Source: Paracoccaceae bacterium (lineage in GTDB: Bacteria; Pseudomonadota; Alphaproteobacteria; Rhodobacterales; Rhodobacteraceae). From it: a stretch of 64,000 bases of DNA. The notes under the pieces are model-generated. The model had not been told where the DNA came from, searched no databases, and saw only the letters and a list, made by a program, of their open reading frames with translations. The stretch is taken from contig JAGWAS010000009.1 in the NCBI GenBank assembly GCA_021296235.1, positions 47,606 to 111,605 of the forward strand, read 5' to 3'. Below, piece by piece: positions 27,194 through 36,871 of this stretch (the stretch's first letter is position 1; every line of letters starts with the position of its first letter). The position numbers and the translations under genes were made by a program.

Positions 27194-28345
27194 ATGGCTT
27201 CGGACGTTACAATTGCATTGATGCCTCAGCAGGCAGGGGGGCGTCGCCCGTTCGGGTCCGTTCGTCCCCAGCGTGCACTGATTTCGCTGCTTGTTCTTTT
27301 GGCGCTGGCGGCACCGGGGCAGTTCGGTTCGGTCAGCCGTGCGATGGTCATCGATGCCTACACTCAGGTCAGTGTATTTGTCGCTGCAACCCTCTTGCTC
27401 TTTTATGGTGCAGAACGGCTGTTCAGTTTTGACATCGGATCAGTTCTGCGCCGTTCGGGCATCTATTCGGTTCCCATTGCCGCAGGCCTCGGTGCAACTC
27501 CGGGATGCGGCGGTGCGGTGATGGTTGTTGCCGCCTATTCTTCCGGAAACGTCAGTTTTGGTGCGGTTGTTGCGGCACTTACGGCCACCATGGGGGATGC
27601 CGCCTTCCTGTTGATTGCAATACGTCCGGATGCAGCCTTGGTGGTTCTGCCTCTGTCCTTTGCCGTTGGAATTGTTTCCGGATGGACAATTGACAAGCTG
27701 TTTCCGAATCTCGGCGAGATCCGGGTTCGCGGGGGCAAAGGGTCTCCGGCTCCTGTGGGCGAAACCAGATTCAAGGACCTCGCCTATTTGGTTCTTTGCG
27801 CTCCTGGACTTGCCATCGGGGTGTTGACGCTTCTTCAGTTCGAGTTGACCGGAATCTTGGATTCCCTTGCTGCGGCTATCGCATTGTCGGGCACCGTTCT
27901 GGGGCTGATCATCTGGTCAACTTCCTCCTTTGTTACGATGAGCAGTTCTCAGGACAGCCCGCCGACCCGCACGGCTGAGGAAACAAGCTTCATTTCGATC
28001 TGGGTAATTGCCGCATTTCTGTTCTACGAATATCTGGTGGCATTTGGCGGGCTCAATCTTGATGCTTTCTTTGGCACGGTTGCTCCGTTGCTTCCCCTTG
28101 TTGGCATCCTTGTCGGATTCATCCCCGGCTGCGGTCCGCAGATCTTGGTGGCGACGCTTTACATCAACGGTGTCATCCCATTCGCAGCAATCGTGGGCAA
28201 TGCAATTTCGAATGATGGTGATGCTCTGTTTCCGGCCATCGCCGTTGACGCGAGAGCCGCAGCACTTGCAACAATTGTCTCTGCGGTTCCGGCCCTCCTG
28301 GTGGCCTATGGTCTGTTTTTCCTTGCACCTGGTTTCATGAACTGA
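27194..28345 (+). CDS. Putative manganese/heavy-metal exporter, 10-TM ArsP_2-like permease
   Basis: Inner-membrane protein of 383 residues with about ten hydrophobic helices in two halves. Each half has a matching Gly-Cys-Gly turn: GATPGCGGAVMVVAAY (about residue 98) and FIPGCGPQILVATLY (about residue 312), each followed by an acidic GDA motif (MGDAAFLL and DGDALFPA). This duplicated pattern is that of the ArsP_2 family, annotated as putative manganese transporter. The ATG at 27194 follows GTTAAGG. The Fur/Mur-like box just upstream supports a metal role. Direction and ion remain inferred. Confidence 0.82.
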   Translation: MASDVTIALMPQQAGGRRPFGSVRPQRALISLLVLLALAAPGQFGSVSRAMVIDAYTQVSVFVAATLLLFYGAERLFSFDIGSVLRRSGIYSVPIAAGLGATPGCGGAVMVVAAYSSGNVSFGAVVAALTATMGDAAFLLIAIRPDAALVVLPLSFAVGIVSGWTIDKLFPNLGEIRVRGGKGSPAPVGETRFKDLAYLVLCAPGLAIGVLTLLQFELTGILDSLAAAIALSGTVLGLIIWSTSSFVTMSSSQDSPPTRTAEETSFISIWVIAAFLFYEYLVAFGGLNLDAFFGTVAPLLPLVGILVGFIPGCGPQILVATLYINGVIPFAAIVGNAISNDGDALFPAIAVDARAAALATIVSAVPALLVAYGLFFLAPGFMN

Positions 28346-28530
28346 CGCACGGTTTGCGGTTTGTTCAGGTCGCAGGCGGCCAGTTGACGGTGGCCGCGCG
28401 ACGGTGCAACCGATCAACGTCACGCCCATTCCATTTCCCGAGCTGATTTTCGGTCATTCTTTTCATTCATTGTTGCGCGGGAAGATGGTAGTTCCGCGGC
28501 AGTTTCATGGCCAAATACAGGATTCACTTC

Positions 28531-29169
28531 ATGACCATCAGCCTCTACTGTTTCGGTGAAAGCGGGAATGCCTACAAGGCTGCGCTGCCGATGGAACTCT
28601 CCGGCTTGGACTGGCGGGCGGTTTATGTTGATTTCTTCAATGGGGAGACCAGAACCGCCGAATACCGCAATCTCAATCCGATGGGAGAGGTTCCGGTAAT
28701 GGTCGAAGATGGCCTGATCCTGAGTCAGTCGGGTGCAATTCAGCACCACATCGTCGAGCGGACTGGCCGGTTTGGCGGGCGCACCGATGATGAGCGGCGG
28801 GAAATTCTGCGTTGGGTGCTGTGGGACAACCACAAAAATTCCTCATATTCCGGAACAACCCGATTCCTGATGAATTTCCTGGCTGAGGAAAAGCGGTCGC
28901 AAGAGGTCATCAACTGGCTTCAGGGACGCACAAGGGGGGCATGGCAGACCTTGGAAACTTTTCTTGCCGACCGGGATTGGCTGGTGGGCAGCGAGGTTTC
29001 GATCGCGGATTTCGCGTGCTGCGGATATCTGTACTATCCGGAGCCCTTCGGTTTTGAACGGGTCGAATGGCCGGCAATCGACCGGTGGCTGGATCGCATC
29101 GCGGCGCTTGACGGCTGGAGGCATCCATATGATTTGATGCCGGGAAATCCGTCGGACCGGGAGAACTGA
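28531..29169 (+). CDS. Glutathione S-transferase family protein
   Basis: A 212-residue protein with an N-terminal thioredoxin-like domain (ISLYCFGESGNAYKAAL, cis-Pro in MGEVPVMVEDGLILSQSGAI, where QSGAI supplies the glutathione site) and a helical C-terminal domain with the N-capping box VSIADFACCGYL. The ATG at 28531 is preferred; 28507 is in frame. It ends three bases before the thiolase gene, so it is probably cotranscribed with the beta-oxidation genes, which is an unusual partner. Confidence 0.9.
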   Translation: MTISLYCFGESGNAYKAALPMELSGLDWRAVYVDFFNGETRTAEYRNLNPMGEVPVMVEDGLILSQSGAIQHHIVERTGRFGGRTDDERREILRWVLWDNHKNSSYSGTTRFLMNFLAEEKRSQEVINWLQGRTRGAWQTLETFLADRDWLVGSEVSIADFACCGYLYYPEPFGFERVEWPAIDRWLDRIAALDGWRHPYDLMPGNPSDREN

Positions 29170-29172
29170 CAA

Positions 29173-30390
29173 ATGCCTAACGCCTATGTCTATGATGCAA
29201 TCCGCTCACCCCGGGGACGCCGGAATGGCTCATTGCGCGAAGTTTCCGCGGTTCGGCTGTCGGCTATGATGATTGACGCCGTTCTGGAACGAAGTGGCAT
29301 TGGCACAGATTGCGTTGAAGATGTCATTTGGGGGAATGTCACTCAGGTCGGTGAGCAGGGTGGTTGCCTTGCGAGAGCTGCCGTATTGCTGTCCGGGTTG
29401 GATGACGGCGTCCCGGGCGTGTCGGTCAACCGTTTTTGCGCCAGCGGTCTCGAGGCGGTAAATCTTGCCGCAAATCAGATCCGTGCCGGTGACGGAGAGA
29501 GCTACATCGCTGGCGGGGTCGAGATGATGAGCCGCGTACCCATGGGATCTGACGGCACCCCCTACGCAGTTGATCCCCAATTGGCGATGGGAACCCATTT
29601 CGTGCCGCAGGGGATTGGCGCCGACATCATTGCCACGGAATTCGGATTTTCCCGGGAGCAATGTGACCGATATGCAATGGAATCGCAGAAACGAGCGGCC
29701 ACGGCTTGGAATGAGGGGCGTTTTTCTGGATCGATTGTTCCGGTCAAGGATCACAACGGCATTCTGATTCTTGGAACCGATGAGCACATCCGGCCCGAGA
29801 CCTGCATGCAGGCGCTGGCCGGGCTTGAGCCCTCCTTCAGGACAATCGGAGAGAGCATGCCTGGATTTGATCGGGTCGCGATCATGAAATACCCGCATCT
29901 CGAACGAATCGAGCATGTTCACCACCCAGGAAACTCTTCGGGGATCGTTGACGGAGCTGCGGCGGTTCTCATCGGTTCGGACGGATTCGGGAGAATGACG
30001 GAAGCAAGGCCAAGGGCGCGCGTCAGATCCTGTGCCAGGGTGGGGTCGGATCCGACGATCATGCTCACTGGGCCGGTTCCGGCAGCCCGAACCGCTCTCG
30101 AACGGGCTGGGATGACAATTGACGACATTGACGTCTTCGAGATCAATGAAGCATTTTCGGCGGTTCCGTTAAGATTCATGCAGGCATTTGATCTTGATAC
30201 TGACCGGGTCAATGTCAACGGTGGAGCGATTGCGATGGGGCACCCGCTCGGTGCGACAGGTGCCATGATTCTCGGCACTGCGCTTGATGAGTTGGAGCGG
30301 TCCGACGGAGAGACTGCACTCATTGCCCTGTGCGTAGGGGGCGGCATGGGTGTGGCAACCATAATTGAACGCGTTTCAGGAACAAAATGA
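29173..30390 (+). CDS. Acetyl-CoA C-acyltransferase (thiolase)
   Basis: Thiolase of 405 residues that cleaves 3-ketoacyl-CoA with CoA. Seen: nucleophile Cys in VNRFCASGLEAVNLAANQI (about residue 92), NEAFSAVPL, GGAIAMGHPLGATGAM with the catalytic His, and CVGGGMGVA with the second Cys. It overlaps the following FadB-like gene (ATGATG at its stop), as expected for a beta-oxidation complex. Confidence 0.94.
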   Translation: MPNAYVYDAIRSPRGRRNGSLREVSAVRLSAMMIDAVLERSGIGTDCVEDVIWGNVTQVGEQGGCLARAAVLLSGLDDGVPGVSVNRFCASGLEAVNLAANQIRAGDGESYIAGGVEMMSRVPMGSDGTPYAVDPQLAMGTHFVPQGIGADIIATEFGFSREQCDRYAMESQKRAATAWNEGRFSGSIVPVKDHNGILILGTDEHIRPETCMQALAGLEPSFRTIGESMPGFDRVAIMKYPHLERIEHVHHPGNSSGIVDGAAAVLIGSDGFGRMTEARPRARVRSCARVGSDPTIMLTGPVPAARTALERAGMTIDDIDVFEINEAFSAVPLRFMQAFDLDTDRVNVNGGAIAMGHPLGATGAMILGTALDELERSDGETALIALCVGGGMGVATIIERVSGTK

Positions 30391-32594
30391 TGGCAGATTT
30401 CCACTACTCCACAGACGCGGATGGCGTGGCGACGATCACTTGGGACGTTCCCGGCCGAACAATGAACATTTTGCGGATTGAGGGATTCATCGAACTCGGG
30501 AATTGCATCAACGCCGCAATGTCGGACGACAATGTGCGCGGAATTGTCATCACCAGCGGCAAGGGGAGCTTTTCCGGAGGCATGGACCTTGCAGGGTTTG
30601 AGGAATTGACGCGGCTGGGCTTTAGGGAATCGCCCGGAGCCGTGCTGGAGCAGATGATGGGAATCCATCGGCTGCTGCGCGGCTTGGAGACCGGCGGAAA
30701 GGCTGCGAACGAGTTTGAAGGGCGCAAACCGGTCGTTGCCGCCATTCCCGGGACTGCGGTGGGCATTGGATTTGAACTTCCGCTCGCCTGCCACCGCATC
30801 ATTTGCGCCGACAAGCCGGATGTCGGCATCGGCCTTCCTGAAATCAAGGTTGGATTGTTTCCCGGTGCCGGCGGAACAACAAGGCTGATCCGAAAGCTCG
30901 GTTTGGCCGCTGCCGGACCGTGGTTGTTCAAGGGCACGCTCGCCGATCCCCGGACGGCCCTGTCGTCCGGCCTCGTGGATGAGGTGGTCGAACCGGACCG
31001 GTTGCTGGAGAGTGCACGAAAATGGGTCCTTGAAGCTTCGGAAGACGATTTGATCAAGCCTTGGGACCGGAAGGGCTACAGGATTCCCGGCGGAACTCCC
31101 TATGACAGGGAGGGATTCGAGAGTTTTGTTGGCGCGCCGGTCATGATCAATTCAAGGACCTTCGGAGTATATCCCGCCGCCAAGGCCTGCCTTTCGGCAA
31201 TTTATGAGGGCTCGCTGGTTCCGTTCGACGCCGCAATCAAGATTGAGGCCCGCTGGTTCACCAGCCTTCTCATGGAGCCTTCAACGGCGTCAATGATCCG
31301 GACGGTTTTCACCGACAGGAAGGCACTTGGCAAAGGCGTTCGCCGCCCGGCGGGAATCGAGGCACAGCGAATTGCGCGACTTGGTGTCGTGGGTGCCGGC
31401 ATGATGGGTGCGGGCATTGCACAGGTTGCCGCAAAAGCCGGAATGGATGTGGTCTTGCTGGATCGCGATCAAGACAGGGCCAATGGCGGGAAGGAACGGG
31501 TCGCCGGCATGCTGGAGCGTCAGGCGGGAAGGGGTGGAAGTTCGCGTGAAGCTGTCCGGGAGACGCTCTCCCGGATCAGGCCAAGTTCCGTCCTTTCCGA
31601 CCTCCGGGGTTGCGAATTGGTCATTGAGGCGGTTTTTGAGGATCCCAAAGTGAAGACAGGGGTGATCGCCGAGGTCGCCGCCTGCGCCGGATCCGATTGC
31701 GTGATTGCATCGAATACCTCGACCCTGCCGATAAATGGGCTGGCCAAGGCGGCCTTGCACGCCGGGAATTTTCTTGGCATGCATTTTTTTAGTCCCGTCG
31801 ACAGGATGATGCTGGTTGAAATCATCAGGGGCAGCGGGACCGGGGACAAGGCGGTGGCGCGCGCGATTGATTTCGTCCGTGCGATCCGCAAGGTGCCCAT
31901 AATCGTGAACGATGCCAGATTCTTCTATGCCAACCGTTGCATAATTCCCTACCTCAATGAAGGAATACGCATGGTTGGTGAAGGTGTTTCCCCGGCCTTG
32001 GTTGAGAATGCCGCAAAGCTAATGGGAATGCCTGTGGGTCCGCTGCAGCTTGTTGACGAGACTTCAATCGATCTCGCCGCAAACATTGCGGCTGCAACCA
32101 AATCGGCACTCGGAAACGATTATGCGGATGGAGATGTGGATCGGATCATTGATTTCCTTGTCAAGAAAGGGCGACTGGGCAGGAAGGTGGGAGCCGGATT
32201 CTATGAATACGGGCCGAAAGGGAAGCGGGTCGGACTGTGGCCCGGACTTGCCGCTGAATTCCGGCCGCTTTCACCGCAGCCGGACATTGAAGAGGTGAAG
32301 AACCGGCTGCTTCTCATTCAGGTCCTTGAGGCGGTGAGATCCCTGGAGGAGGGGGTGCTGACTGATGTTCGAGAGGGGGATGTCGGTGCAGTTCTGGGAT
32401 GGGGACTGGCCGTCTGGGCCGGGGGGCCATTCAGTTGGCTTGACATGATTGGCGCCGCCGCCGCCGCCGAACTCAGCCATGAGCTTTCCGCCTGCCACGG
32501 CCCCAGATTCAAGGCGCCCCGGCTATTGTTGACCAAGGCTGCGAACGGGGAAAAGTTCACCGCCGGCGGGGCGACTCGGTCCGCTGGTGCATGA
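30387..32594 (+). CDS. Bifunctional enoyl-CoA hydratase/3-hydroxyacyl-CoA dehydrogenase (FadB/FadJ-like)
   Basis: 735-residue alpha subunit of the fatty-acid oxidation complex. The N-terminal crotonase domain has GSFSGGMDLAGFEEL (oxyanion hole) and GLPEIKVGLFPGAGGTTRL with the catalytic Glu; the NAD-binding domain starts at LGVVGAGMMGAGIAQVAAKAG (about residue 333), followed by SNTSTLPI and LGMHFFSPVDRMMLVEII with the catalytic His. A C-terminal dehydrogenase helix domain follows. It is the partner of the thiolase upstream. Confidence 0.94.
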   Translation: MMADFHYSTDADGVATITWDVPGRTMNILRIEGFIELGNCINAAMSDDNVRGIVITSGKGSFSGGMDLAGFEELTRLGFRESPGAVLEQMMGIHRLLRGLETGGKAANEFEGRKPVVAAIPGTAVGIGFELPLACHRIICADKPDVGIGLPEIKVGLFPGAGGTTRLIRKLGLAAAGPWLFKGTLADPRTALSSGLVDEVVEPDRLLESARKWVLEASEDDLIKPWDRKGYRIPGGTPYDREGFESFVGAPVMINSRTFGVYPAAKACLSAIYEGSLVPFDAAIKIEARWFTSLLMEPSTASMIRTVFTDRKALGKGVRRPAGIEAQRIARLGVVGAGMMGAGIAQVAAKAGMDVVLLDRDQDRANGGKERVAGMLERQAGRGGSSREAVRETLSRIRPSSVLSDLRGCELVIEAVFEDPKVKTGVIAEVAACAGSDCVIASNTSTLPINGLAKAALHAGNFLGMHFFSPVDRMMLVEIIRGSGTGDKAVARAIDFVRAIRKVPIIVNDARFFYANRCIIPYLNEGIRMVGEGVSPALVENAAKLMGMPVGPLQLVDETSIDLAANIAAATKSALGNDYADGDVDRIIDFLVKKGRLGRKVGAGFYEYGPKGKRVGLWPGLAAEFRPLSPQPDIEEVKNRLLLIQVLEAVRSLEEGVLTDVREGDVGAVLGWGLAVWAGGPFSWLDMIGAAAAAELSHELSACHGPRFKAPRLLLTKAANGEKFTAGGATRSAGA

Positions 32595-32704
32595 ATGTTG
32601 CCCTTGACCCAAGGCGTGCCGATCCTGAGTCGCGATTTACAACTCGTGCCTCTTGGTCCATTAGCTGGCGTCCAGGTTGACATGACTGAAGATACGGTGA
32701 CCTG

Positions 32705-34333
32705 ATGGGTTGGCTTGAGGATGAATCGGGGCTTGATCGGTGCGAGGCGAATTTCGTACCGCTGACCCCGCTTTCACACCTAAATCGGGCCAAGGACGTT
32801 CATCCTGAGCGGGAGGCGCTTGTCCACGGCAACCGCCGCTTCAACTATTCGCAATACCACAGGCGCGTAACGACCTTGGCCGGCGCAATCGCGAAGATGG
32901 GCATCAGGCCCGGAGATGTGGTCTCAACGATCCTTCCCAACATTCCGGCTGCCATGGAAACGCATTTTGCGGTTCCGGCATGCGGCGCCGTTCTCAATGC
33001 CATCAACGTCCGGCTGGACACGGCGACAGTGGCCTACATCTTCGGGCATGCAAGGCCCAAGCTTGTATTTGCCGACACGCAGTTCCTGCCCTTGGCTGAG
33101 GCCGCAGCAAAGGATCTGGCGCATCCTCCCGTGATCGTTGAAGTCGCCGACCCGCAAGCCGGTCATTCGGCAACCGGCAAATTCCACGAATACGAAGAAT
33201 TGATTCTCAACGGTCCTGTGGATTTCAATTGGATGATGCCCGAGGATGAGTGGGAAAGCATTTCGTTGAACTACACTTCGGGGACAACCGGAAAACCCAA
33301 GGGGGTCGTCTGCAGCCATCGGGGCGCCTACCTCATGACAATGGGGACGGTTATCAGCTGGCGCATGACCCTTTATCCCCGGTACCTTGCGATCGTTCCA
33401 CTGTTTCATTGCAACGGGTGGAACCACACTTGGCTCCTGCCTGCCATGGGCGGAACCATAATCTGTTGCCGCGAGGTGAGGGCCAAGGCAATCTATGATG
33501 CAATTGCCGACGAGGGCGTTACGCATTTCGGTGCTGCCCCGATTGTGCTCAATATGCTGGCCAATGCTGAGCCGGCCGAGAAACGCGATTTTGACCGAAC
33601 CGTCGAGGTGTTCACGGCCGGAGCGCCGCCTGCAGCGGCGACCCTGAAGGCGGTTGAAGGGTTGGGTTTCAACGTTACCCAGACCTACGGCCTTACCGAG
33701 ACCTATGGGCACGTTACCGAATGTGTATGGAAGAATGACCAGTGGGATGAACTTTCGGACGGGGAAAGGGCCGCCATCAAGGCGCGCCAGGGAGTGCGCA
33801 TTCCGACCATGGAAGACATCACCGTTGTCGATTCTGAAACCGGAGTTCCGATTGAACGTGACGGAAAAGCGCTTGGAGAGGTCGTCATGCGCGGAAATTC
33901 CGTCATGAAGGGATACTATCGGAACGCAGATGCCACGCGGGATTCCTTCAGGGGCGGTCACTTTTGGTCCGGCGACATCGCCATTCTTCATCCCGACAGT
34001 TACATTCAGATCGCCGATCGTTCGAAGGACGTCATAATCTCCGGTGGGGAGAATGTTTCCTCTGTGGAGGTGGAAGGTGTGCTGATGCACCATCCGGCCG
34101 TGTCGCTTTGTGCCGTCGTGGCAAAACCCGATGCCAAATGGGGTGAAGTGCCATATGCCTTCGTGGAACTGAAGCAGGGTGCGACAGCTTCGGCCGAGGA
34201 ACTTATTGCGTTCTGCCGGAAGTCACTTGCAGGTTTCAAGACGCCCAAGGGGGTGAAATTTACCGAGTTGCCCAAGACGGCAACCGGCAAGATTCAAAAG
34301 TACGAACTGCGTAAGGTCGTCAGTGCCGACTGA
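32705..34333 (+). CDS. Acyl-CoA synthetase (AMP-forming fatty-acid ligase)
   Basis: 542-residue adenylate-forming ligase. Seen: P-loop YTSGTTGKPKGVV (about residue 195), the LFHCNGWNHTW segment, adenine motif QTYGLTETYG, WSGDIA, hinge region DRSKDVIISGGENVSS and the catalytic Lys in PKTATGKIQKYELR. Together with GST, thiolase and FadB-like genes it forms a catabolic set for an acyl substrate. Similarity to the methylmercaptopropionate ligase DmdB and to medium-chain ligases is comparable by eye, so no symbol is given. Confidence 0.93.
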   Translation: MGWLEDESGLDRCEANFVPLTPLSHLNRAKDVHPEREALVHGNRRFNYSQYHRRVTTLAGAIAKMGIRPGDVVSTILPNIPAAMETHFAVPACGAVLNAINVRLDTATVAYIFGHARPKLVFADTQFLPLAEAAAKDLAHPPVIVEVADPQAGHSATGKFHEYEELILNGPVDFNWMMPEDEWESISLNYTSGTTGKPKGVVCSHRGAYLMTMGTVISWRMTLYPRYLAIVPLFHCNGWNHTWLLPAMGGTIICCREVRAKAIYDAIADEGVTHFGAAPIVLNMLANAEPAEKRDFDRTVEVFTAGAPPAAATLKAVEGLGFNVTQTYGLTETYGHVTECVWKNDQWDELSDGERAAIKARQGVRIPTMEDITVVDSETGVPIERDGKALGEVVMRGNSVMKGYYRNADATRDSFRGGHFWSGDIAILHPDSYIQIADRSKDVIISGGENVSSVEVEGVLMHHPAVSLCAVVAKPDAKWGEVPYAFVELKQGATASAEELIAFCRKSLAGFKTPKGVKFTELPKTATGKIQKYELRKVVSAD

Positions 34334-34399
34334 CTCGATCGCCAAATGGCTCCGGATGGGCAGCACAACGGAACCAAACAACCACACCGGGATGTCCGA

Positions 34400-35413
34400 A
34401 TGGAGAAACTGACTGACTTTCAGCTTCTTGAATGTGCCGGACGCTGGCACAAATCGGCGACCGATGCGGGCCTTGATGTGGTTGTCAAGATAGACAAGTC
34501 CCTCCTTACATTGGTTGGAAAGGACGATCGGGTCATCGTTGTATGGACACTTGACGCGATCCAGCGGACGAATCCCGGGAGTGAGCCGGGAGAGCCGGCC
34601 TTCTATTCGCCAGACGATGAGGGGATGGAGACGGTCGAGATTTCGGACCCGAGCATGATTTCAGTCATTGACGACATCATCTCAAAGTATGTTGAACCGG
34701 AAATTGGGTCCGGCCTGTCGGTGCGCGGTTTCATGCTGTTTTTGGCATTGGTCGCAGTTGTCGCAACACTGCTTTTCGCGTTTTCGGGCTCCATTGCCCA
34801 GCAGATGGCCGGGTTGGTTTCCGCAAAGGAGCGGCAAGATATCGGCGAACGCATACTTGCTCACTTTCTTGACGCAAATGGGCGTGCGTGCGGGTCGGCC
34901 CATGGCGCCAGGTCGCTCAATCTGCTTGATGATCGCCTTTTCGGGTCGGGAAAACATGAATTGATGGTTGTGCCAACCGAATTGGTCCGAAGTCTGATGC
35001 TGCCCGGTTCGATAATCATCCTCGGCAGTTCGTTGCTTGAGGTGCATGACGGACCCGAAGTCATTGCCGGTTACGCTCTCGCCGAATCCGTTGCCGCCGA
35101 ACACCTGGATCCGTTTGAGAGGTTTCTGAGGAGTGCAGGGCTGCGGGTTGCGGTTTACTTGGCCTTGGGAAAGGGGGCCGACGATGACGTCATCAAGGAA
35201 TTTGCCGCATCGGTTCCGGTGTCGGGGCCCACGATTTTTGATGAGGCCGAACTGCTGGCCAAGTTTGAAGGCGCCGGGTTCACGAGCGCCCCGTTTGCCC
35301 GGGCATCCGGGCGCAATGGGCCCCTCGAGGCGGGTGACCCATTCCCGAACATTTACGAGCCGCTGCTGTCCGATGGAGATTGGCTGCGGCTTCGGGACAT
35401 TTGCCTCGAATGA
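34400..35413 (+). CDS. Unknown single-span membrane protein
   Basis: About 337 residues. A cytoplasmic N-terminal part of 105 residues (LLECAGRWHKSATDAGLDV ... IISKYVEPE) is followed by one hydrophobic segment (FMLFLALVAVVATLLFAF, about 112-129) and a larger C-terminal domain with VPTELVRSLMLPGSIIILGSSLLEVHDGPEVIAGYALAES. That stretch is reminiscent of the region around the zinc site of M48-type peptidases (normally with an HExxH), but no HExxH is present, so it would be inactive. I do not recognise a named family. ATG at 34400 chosen; 34346 possible. Confidence 0.65.
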   Translation: MEKLTDFQLLECAGRWHKSATDAGLDVVVKIDKSLLTLVGKDDRVIVVWTLDAIQRTNPGSEPGEPAFYSPDDEGMETVEISDPSMISVIDDIISKYVEPEIGSGLSVRGFMLFLALVAVVATLLFAFSGSIAQQMAGLVSAKERQDIGERILAHFLDANGRACGSAHGARSLNLLDDRLFGSGKHELMVVPTELVRSLMLPGSIIILGSSLLEVHDGPEVIAGYALAESVAAEHLDPFERFLRSAGLRVAVYLALGKGADDDVIKEFAASVPVSGPTIFDEAELLAKFEGAGFTSAPFARASGRNGPLEAGDPFPNIYEPLLSDGDWLRLRDICLE

Positions 35414-35548
35414 TCAAGCGTTGCCGGATTGCCTGCAGCGGATTGCCGGATTGCCGTCGGCGAAGCGGGGTTTCTGTGAATTCTGCGCTTGATCGCCGGA
35501 ACGCAGGCGAGATTGACGCGCGATTGCCGTCGCTTGGCAGGAGCTGAC

Positions 35549-36631
35549 GTGAACCTGCCCGGCGCCTACAGACAGCGCGTGGCCGATGGCCTGCTGAAGG
35601 AAGATCCCGCCCAATTTGAAGCGCTCGAAATTCTCGAAGACCTTTGCAGCCGTTCGCAGGCAGGCGAAAATCGTTTGGGCGGGCTCGGAAGGCTATTGGG
35701 CCGACGGAGCAACGAGCCCGGCGGTGGCCTGTATTTATGGGGCGGGGTTGGTCGCGGAAAATCAATGCTGATGGATCTCTTCTACGAGCATCTGCCCGTC
35801 AGGCGAAAGAAGCGAACGCACTTTCTTGAGTTCATGCAGTCCGTTCACACGGACCTGCACCGAATCAGGAAGAGGGAGGTAACGGACGCAATATTGCCTG
35901 CCGCCGACGCAATTGCGAATAAGGCTTCCCACCTTTGCCTGGACGAAATGCAAATCGACGACATCGCAGATGCCATGATTGTGGGAAGGTTGTTCAAGCG
36001 GTTGTTCGAACGGAATGTAACGGTGGTAACAACATCCAATCGACCGCCGGATGAGCTGTACAGGCACGGGCTCAATAGACATCTCTTTTTCCCCTTCATC
36101 AAACTCATCAGCAACCGGATGACTGTTCACGAGATCGGCGGCGGCGATGATCATCGCAGGGGACGGTTGGCAGACAGGCAAACATACTTCGTTCCCGCCG
36201 ACAGAGCTGCGCAAAAGGGAATTGATGGCATATGGGATCAACTCACCCAAGGAAGGATGGGAAGTCTTGTCCTGACCGTGAAAAGTCGCAGGGTTGAATT
36301 GCAGTCCTTCGCCAATGGAGCGGCCAGGGTTGATTTCTCAAATATTTGTGGGATGCCGTATGGACCGGCGGACTACCTTGCGATTGCCGGTGCGGTTCGG
36401 GTTCTTGTGGTTGAGAACGTTCCGTTGATGTGCCGAGCCAATCACAATGAGGCGAAGCGCTTCGTGATGCTGATTGATGCCCTCTATGATTCCGGTGTCA
36501 TGGTTGTCATGTCGGCCGCGGCGGTTCCGGAGGAGCTTCATCAAGGCGGCGGCGGTGCCTTCGAGTTTGAGCGGACCAGCTCTCGCTTGGCCGAGATGCA
36601 GTCAAGCGAATGGGGAGCGGTTCTGGAATGA
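35549..36631 (+). CDS. zapE: Cell division ATPase ZapE (AFG1 family)
   Basis: P-loop ATPase linked to FtsZ ring constriction, 360 residues. Seen: Walker A GGVGRGKSMLMDLFY (about residue 64), the FLEFMQSVH segment, Walker B LCLDEMQIDDIADAM, and the sensor TTSNRPPDELYRHGLNR, all diagnostic of AFG1/ZapE. The GTG at 35549 follows AGGAGCTGAC; a TTG at 35489 is in frame but poorly placed. The stop overlaps the following small gene. Confidence 0.9.
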   Translation: MNLPGAYRQRVADGLLKEDPAQFEALEILEDLCSRSQAGENRLGGLGRLLGRRSNEPGGGLYLWGGVGRGKSMLMDLFYEHLPVRRKKRTHFLEFMQSVHTDLHRIRKREVTDAILPAADAIANKASHLCLDEMQIDDIADAMIVGRLFKRLFERNVTVVTTSNRPPDELYRHGLNRHLFFPFIKLISNRMTVHEIGGGDDHRRGRLADRQTYFVPADRAAQKGIDGIWDQLTQGRMGSLVLTVKSRRVELQSFANGAARVDFSNICGMPYGPADYLAIAGAVRVLVVENVPLMCRANHNEAKRFVMLIDALYDSGVMVVMSAAAVPEELHQGGGGAFEFERTSSRLAEMQSSEWGAVLE

Positions 36632-36855
36632 AGCGGGATTTCCAATTGGAGATTAAACTTGAGGAAAGGATGCTCCGGGCGGGGCAGCTGATGCGTTTCG
36701 GCCTTCCGGACGATTTTTGCTGCACTGAATTCCTGTTGCGAGGGCCGCGCCTTCACCGCACATTGTCAAGGTGGCTTGGGTTCTGCAGGGAGCGGTTGCC
36801 TGATGCTGGAGTAGGTCTCGAAGCGGCCATGCGGCAGATGCGTCCAACAAATTGA
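36628..36855 (+). CDS. Small unknown protein coupled to zapE
   Basis: 75 residues, MKRDFQLEIKLEERMLRAGQLMRFGLPDDFCCTEF..., basic and mostly helical, ending 16 bases before the aminotransferase gene. The ATG overlaps the zapE stop (ATGA), which favours a real coupled gene. No family recognised; confidence is modest because the assignment rests only on position and frame. Confidence 0.45.
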   Translation: MKRDFQLEIKLEERMLRAGQLMRFGLPDDFCCTEFLLRGPRLHRTLSRWLGFCRERLPDAGVGLEAAMRQMRPTN

Positions 36856-36871
36856 ACGGAAGGATTGTGCA

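Noticed and set aside
32924..34093. A 389-codon minus-strand frame opposite the acyl-CoA synthetase
   Set aside because: The plus strand carries all adenylate-ligase motifs; the opposite frame is a codon-bias shadow.
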